NCBI GenBank assembly: GCA_036244855.1 | Contig: BQKZ01000989.1 | Coordinates: 50,945 to 114,944 of the forward strand | Direction of reading: 5' to 3' | Length of the DNA stretch: 64,000 nt | Source: Temnopleurus reevesii | Lineage: Eukaryota > Echinodermata > Echinoidea > Temnopleuroida > Temnopleuridae | Shown: piece by piece, positions 59,436 through 64,000 of the stretch | Layout of the letters: each line of letters starts with the position of its first letter | How positions within the stretch are numbered: position 1 is the first letter of the stretch | Position numbers and translations under genes: made by a program | The notes under the pieces: model-generated | What the model was told of the DNA's origin: nothing | What the model saw: the letters and a program-made list of their open reading frames with translations, nothing else | The model's database searches: none

Positions 59436-60560
59436 CACGAAGCCACGGGTTTCCCGCCTAAATTTTTCACTTTTTCTGCCACAAATTTAGGCGGTTAAAA
59501 AAGAAAGCTGTTTTACGGCGACGTCTGATGAGGCAGTTTGTTTTAACGACAGGATTACAACCTAAATAATTCCATATTGACGAGTAGGTTATCCAGATAT
59601 AAGTATTCCTCCTTTGCGGTGGGTTGCGAGAATGTCGGCTGTAATCCTTCGTTCCGTGTGATGGCGTAACATCACATTTGTGGTATCGTTGATTTCGATT
59701 AAACAAAATCTAACCAATAATCCTCGATAGAATGATCGAAAAATGTTTTCAGCTTGATTGAAACAAGTTTCAAATCAATGCGACGGTGTATATCGATCAT
59801 CGTCAGCTGTCTTTCCGACCTCGACGCGCCGATTTCCAACAACAGTGAAAATGATGATTCTTGTTAAATCATTCTCCACAATAATTGATCATATGCTAAT
59901 GTTTCGTGTGTCTATTCACTCTAAGACTGGATTATCACGAGCAAAATAATACAGAAATGAAAATCTTGTATTCACAATGATGTCGAGACAAAGATGGCGG
60001 CGGGATGCATAAAACCTCCCGATAGACGGACATTTTGTATATACATACCGCGCGCTAATTGTTCGTTGAGCATCGATGCCACTTTCGACACAAGCCGCCA
60101 ACCAGAGTTTTCGGACACCCTTTTTTCCCGCGATTTTCTCCAACTTTCGCCAACGTTTTAATTCACAAGATGTTGAAAACGAATCCAATTTTGAAAGGCA
60201 TCATGTCTTCCACTCGTGTTTCGCCTCGATGAAGGTAAAAAGATTTGCTAATATCATACTTCGGCATCGAATGTTAGCCATCTTGGGTGCACACCAACAA
60301 CAGATTTCTGCTTGTAGTTGAAAAACATCATAGGCAATAGGCGGCTAGGCTTCTGTATCACCATGGTTTCGTGTAGCGTTACACACAGGAGTAAGAAACC
60401 CATCGTATGGTGGAGTAAGGGAGAGAGCGAGAGAGACGGGGAAACAGACACACAGGACAAACTGGCTCCACACCTCGTCATGCTAATTGCCTGCCATGCT
60501 TTCGAGCTCGCTGATTGGCCGAGCGTTGCCTCATAATTTATGAATATTAATCAAGTCCGC
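59436..60560 (-). promoter_or_regulatory. Presumed 5' UTR/promoter flank of the K2P gene
   Basis: This sits upstream of the minus-strand ATG. Seen on the + strand: a YY1-type motif AAGATGGCGGC at 59991-60001, a second YY1 core (GCCATCTTG, inverse orientation) at 60277-60285, a CCAAT-type ATTGG near 60513, and an AT-rich cluster of homeodomain/POU-like sites (TAATTTATGAATATTAATCA) at 60534-60553. Function as a promoter is inference from position and motifs; no TATA box or start site could be fixed. ORFs here have no recognisable family. Confidence 0.35.
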
Positions 60561-61859
60561 CACAAAGCCCGCACCTGATGAGATAGCATTAGAGCGATTG
60601 CTGCCACAACTCGGCAGGCATCATCATTGCCGTAAACAAACTTTCATCTGCGCATCACGCACATCGAAAACTCGGAGCGAATCCTCTCCGTTTTCTTTAC
60701 ATCCCATCGACCCTAACGCATTTTTAACGCATAATAACCCCTCATCGAGAATTCATTGTGAGAAATGTCTCACAAAAAAGTAAAATTTGACAGCTTTTCT
60801 TAAACATTCAACAGGTGTTTTGAGAGGAAATCTGGGGAAGATGACGACTGGTTTTCCTCCACCACCTGGCAGATTTCCCATACGGATGTTACGGGCGCCA
60901 CTGTGAGTTTTCACTACTACAGCGCATGCTCTGTTAGTAGTGCCGAGTGGAGATCTAGTGAAAACGTTGTACTCATAGGAATAACCTACACGATGACATT
61001 CTATAAGGAGGTTGTCAAAATTGCGATGTATATTTTTAGCTCATTTGCCAGGCAAATCAAGCTGGATTGTCTGCTTTGAATCAAACATGCCTATATTCAA
61101 AGTGGAATTATTAAAAAAAAAAAAAAAAAAAAAAAAAGAATCACCGTTCTTCTTAACACACAAAAGAGTCCTATTTATTCCCTCCTTGAAACTAAAAAAC
61201 CCAACTATTTAATTAATGGAGGGGCGTCCATGAAGCAAAATTTGCCTAAAAGTTTTTCATTTCTGTGGCTCACATGCCTGTGAGGATTATTTTCATAGCA
61301 CAATATTATTGGAGTGCAAGGGGATAACAATATTTATTTATAATGTCTGCAAGCTCCCTGTACCATGAATTAGTTAAAGTCATGATCATGGACACTGAAA
61401 TAACGTTTATTCTTTTTAATGATAATCCTAAAGACCAATCTACATATACTGGTAGATTATTTCATTAAAAAACATTATTTTGATCCCCTGATTCAGGCCA
61501 ATTAGATCGATTTTGATAAATGATGGGAGTTTATTCTACCTTCAAGAGTGTTTCTAGAAATAACCCAGATAATCCCGATTTTATGGAATATCATTAACCT
61601 CATCTCAATTCATGCAACACATCTAAATTTTACTTTAATTTTCTTCTTTATCCACTCTCTGGATAACACAAATGCCGACGAGGAACTACGCATTGAGGGG
61701 AAAAATGCATTTCCTCAATCATTTTGGAAAACTTTGGAAAAGTTTAGACATTTTTTATTAATTGGGAAGTAATGACCCTAATGTCCATAAGGCGCTTTTA
61801 ATCTTATAATTTTTGGATGAAATGAACATAATAAAATGATACAATACACTACCACTCTT
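60561..61859. other. Unique sequence, no gene recognised
   Basis: Includes the poly(A) run at 61112. Short ORFs unrecognised. Confidence 0.55.
61112..61140. repeat. Poly(A) run
   Basis: About 25 consecutive A. It could be a retroposed tail, but no source sequence is recognisable upstream. Confidence 0.9.
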
Positions 61860-61945
61860 TCTTCTTCTACTCCTACTACTACTATTCCTACTACTACTAC
61901 TACTACTATTACTACTACTACTACTACTACTACTACTATTACTAT

Positions 61946-61983
<38 letters not shown>

Positions 61984-62020
61984 TTACTACTACTACTACT
62001 ACTACTACTACAACAACAAT
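61860..62020. repeat. (CTA)n trinucleotide array
   Basis: CTACTA runs with ATT interruptions, ending in ACAACAACAATGACAATG. Ser-rich and Thr-rich ORFs on the two strands are artefacts. Confidence 0.97.
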
Positions 62021-62660
62021 GACAATGAGTAATGATTACTATTATAATTTTTAAAAAGTCAATAAAAACACACACAATTCTTTGGTTTGGAAAACCTGTA
62101 TCCTTTCCACATTTGACAGATTGGGGAACTGTGTAAATGTATGTGATTATATTAAATGATTAACTTGCTCTCCGTGACAAAATATATCAAATGATATCTA
62201 TGGGTTCAAGATTGAGAAAGATTGGGAAGGTTCTTTTTTAAGGTGGATCCTTTATTGGTATTTCCTTTAAAACACCCCCTTCTCATTGTTAGAATACAAA
62301 GTTAAGACTTCAAAAATATTTTACCTAATCTCAATCATTTTATGGCTTTATTACTAAGTCACGTTGCAGCAAAGGCAGATCTTAGAGGTCACGTACGTCT
62401 GCATTTTCCCCCAATCATTTTCTTTTTCGCCCATCTCCTTCCGGAAAAGAATACCTTTATGGCTATCTATTTTTTTTTTTATAGTTTCCTTTCCCTTCAT
62501 TTGCCCCCTCCTTGTGAAGTCATCTGCGACCTTCCAAGAGAAAAAAAATCCTTACATGATCCCACTTCCTGTATCCGCCCCTACTGCAATACCGATTGTC
62601 TAGCATATGTCAATACTGTAACTTCATGTAATAATATCATAGGTCATCAAGTATAACATT
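62021..62660. other. Unique AT-rich sequence, no gene seen
   Basis: Pyrimidine-rich around 62400-62520. Overlapping short ORFs are unrecognised. Confidence 0.55.
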
Positions 62661-62692
62661 ATAACTGAAGCGACTACCCTGGGTAAAAAAAA
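62660..62692 (+). mobile_element. 3' fragment of SINE family A
   Basis: CGACTACCCTGGGTAAA matches only the terminal segment of the SINE, followed by an A-run and ATT repeats that continue to 62740. Confidence 0.5.
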
Positions 62693-62699
62693 ACCCCAT

Positions 62700-62821
62700 T
62701 CTCTATCATTATTATTATCATTATCATTATTAGCTGCATTATTATTAACATTTTAATCACTATCTTAATCATTACTACTACTATACTACTACTACTACTA
62801 CTACTACTACTCCTACTACTC

Positions 62822-62878
<57 letters not shown>

Positions 62879-62885
62879 TTGTTAT
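62700..62885. repeat. (ATT)n then (CTA)n array
   Basis: ATTATTATC repeats to about 62760, then CTACTA to 62877. Confidence 0.97.
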
Positions 62886-63169
62886 TGCAGCTTAATTATT
62901 ATTATTGTTGCTATCATTAAAATTGTCATAATGCAGCGTTAACTTATAATGGGGTGTGATAGAAAACGACAGGAAACAATAAAATACAGAGAGAAATTTG
63001 TAATACTTCTATCGCAAAATGTCTAGAACTTGTGCGATAATTCGGGACATCCTAACTAATCAATGGATTGAAAATAACATTAATTTTGAACAATAAAAAC
63101 TACATTCCACAGAACTCCAAAGGTGCCTTTTGATTTCATACACTAAAACTGAATTACTTCCTTCCTAAT

Positions 63170-63305
63170 AATTGGTTAGCTATATGTACATGAAACATTC
63201 CTGTACAAAAAAAGGGTTTATGCTAATTAGCATGATTTATGATCGATATGACGCTCCTAATAATTGGTTAGCTATTACACGTGAAAAAAAAAGGTTTATA
63301 CTAAT
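63170..63305. repeat. Tandem duplication of about 90 bp, two copies
   Basis: CTAATAATTGGTTAGCTAT followed by a (C)ATGAA/CGTGAA segment, an A-run and GGTTTAT(G/A)CTAAT appears at about 63163 and again at about 63256. Nothing coding. Confidence 0.75.
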
Positions 63306-63508
63306 CATTGTCAGATGTGAGAGCTAATAATAAGTGATAGTATTGGCACATTTCTGGACGGAAACTCATATATATACATCAAATTATCATGTCCACTTTC
63401 CCACCAATTTACTCCGATAAATTCACAAGCCACAGCATTCAAGCAAGTTAATATAGTGTATTGTGCAGCTGCGCGTTCCCATACTAATATCAATTCAGTC
63501 TCCCGCGC

Positions 63509-63763
63509 TAAGGGCCGACTCACACCTTTGCGTTTTTAGCCTGCGTCGGTCTAGCGTTTTTGAAAATTAAAAACGCTTCCATGATGGACAGCGTACGCAG
63601 ATCAGACGGTGGACTGAGGTTGGGCTTGCGCTCAACGAGCGTACGAGGTGCGTCAGTCCATCGTATGACCTGCGTCTCAGTGCGTCAAGGAGCGGGGTTT
63701 TTTTTTCTCCAAAAACGCTGGGCCGACGCAGGCTAAAAACGCAAAGGTGTGAGTCGGCCTTAA
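63509..63763. mobile_element. MITE family PAL-4, copy 2
   Basis: AAGGGCCGACTCACACCTTT at the left and AAAGGTGTGAGTCGGCCTTA at the right, with GCGTTTTTAGCCTGCGTCGG and its inverse forming a long stem. Less decayed than the copy at 27376-27643. Confidence 0.9.
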
Positions 63764-64000
63764 GCCAGCTGTCATGGTTCCCATGTCTATGAGCATGCAC
63801 AGTGCAAACAATCTTTGCTAGTGCTTTTGTAGTTGCGAATTGATTTATGGATTTTTAATATCTTCATAACCGATTGAATTGCTTTATTGTAACAAGTTGT
63901 TGAGCGCAGAGTCAAGATTGCCGAGAGTCGTTTCTTGTGATTTGTTGAAGCAGGATTCAAAATTTGTCGATGCTGTCATTTGAAGAAGCAGCTGCTTATT

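Noticed and set aside
61112..61140. Processed pseudogene tail
   Set aside because: A poly(A) run alone, with no recognisable coding sequence or target duplication upstream.

Overview
This is AT-rich, intron- and repeat-dominated DNA from an animal nuclear genome. Evidence for that is one exon with a eukaryotic splice donor, many tri- and dinucleotide microsatellites, tRNA-derived SINEs, a non-LTR retrotransposon tail and numerous short palindromic (MITE-like) elements. There are no operons, Shine-Dalgarno sites or dense ORFs. The repeat style (SINEs with a tRNA head and an ATT-rich tail, palindromic MITEs, a CR1/L2-type tail with a short tandem 3' end) fits a marine invertebrate deuterostome, most likely an echinoid. 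That taxonomic guess is inference from general familiarity and was not tested.

Genes. Only one protein-coding feature is identified with confidence: the first coding exon of a two-pore-domain potassium channel of the THIK (KCNK12/KCNK13) type, on the minus strand at 59087-59435. It ends in a splice donor inside the first selectivity filter. No downstream exon is recognisable in the 59 kb to its left, which would then be intron. Two weaker coding candidates are a possible signal-peptide-bearing first exon at 45074 (+) and a frameshifted, coding-like patch at 41836-42316 (+). Nearly all other ORFs come from microsatellites or repeat units.

Layout. 1-3.5 kb: truncated SINE, short tandem repeat, and a duplicated tRNA-derived repeat, one copy of which carries an inserted palindromic element. 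6.4-10.2 kb: full-length SINE, GA tract, a tRNA-Ala-like cloverleaf enclosed in a perfect 25-bp inverted repeat, and a long-TIR MITE. 15-33 kb: scattered MITEs and a 22.2-23.5 kb low-copy array. 33-39 kb: two tandem arrays (about 164-173 bp and about 462-489 bp units), the second split by a truncated LINE. 40-48 kb: minisatellite, CA/TG tracts, a MITE, the frameshifted patch and a roughly 515-bp tandem duplication. 49-58 kb: a second copy of a hairpin MITE, a long TAG array, an ATT/TAA array and a tRNA-Val-like relic. 59-64 kb: the channel exon, its presumed 5' flank with YY1-like and homeodomain-like motifs, two CTA arrays and a second copy of a 255-270-bp MITE.

How it works together. Apart from the channel exon there is no gene system to describe. 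The strongest structural novelty is the tRNA-like head on a long perfect stem at 9309-9428. The window also holds at least seven hairpin-forming palindrome families, five of them seen in more than one copy or fragment. I found no evidence of a defence, biosynthetic or viral module.
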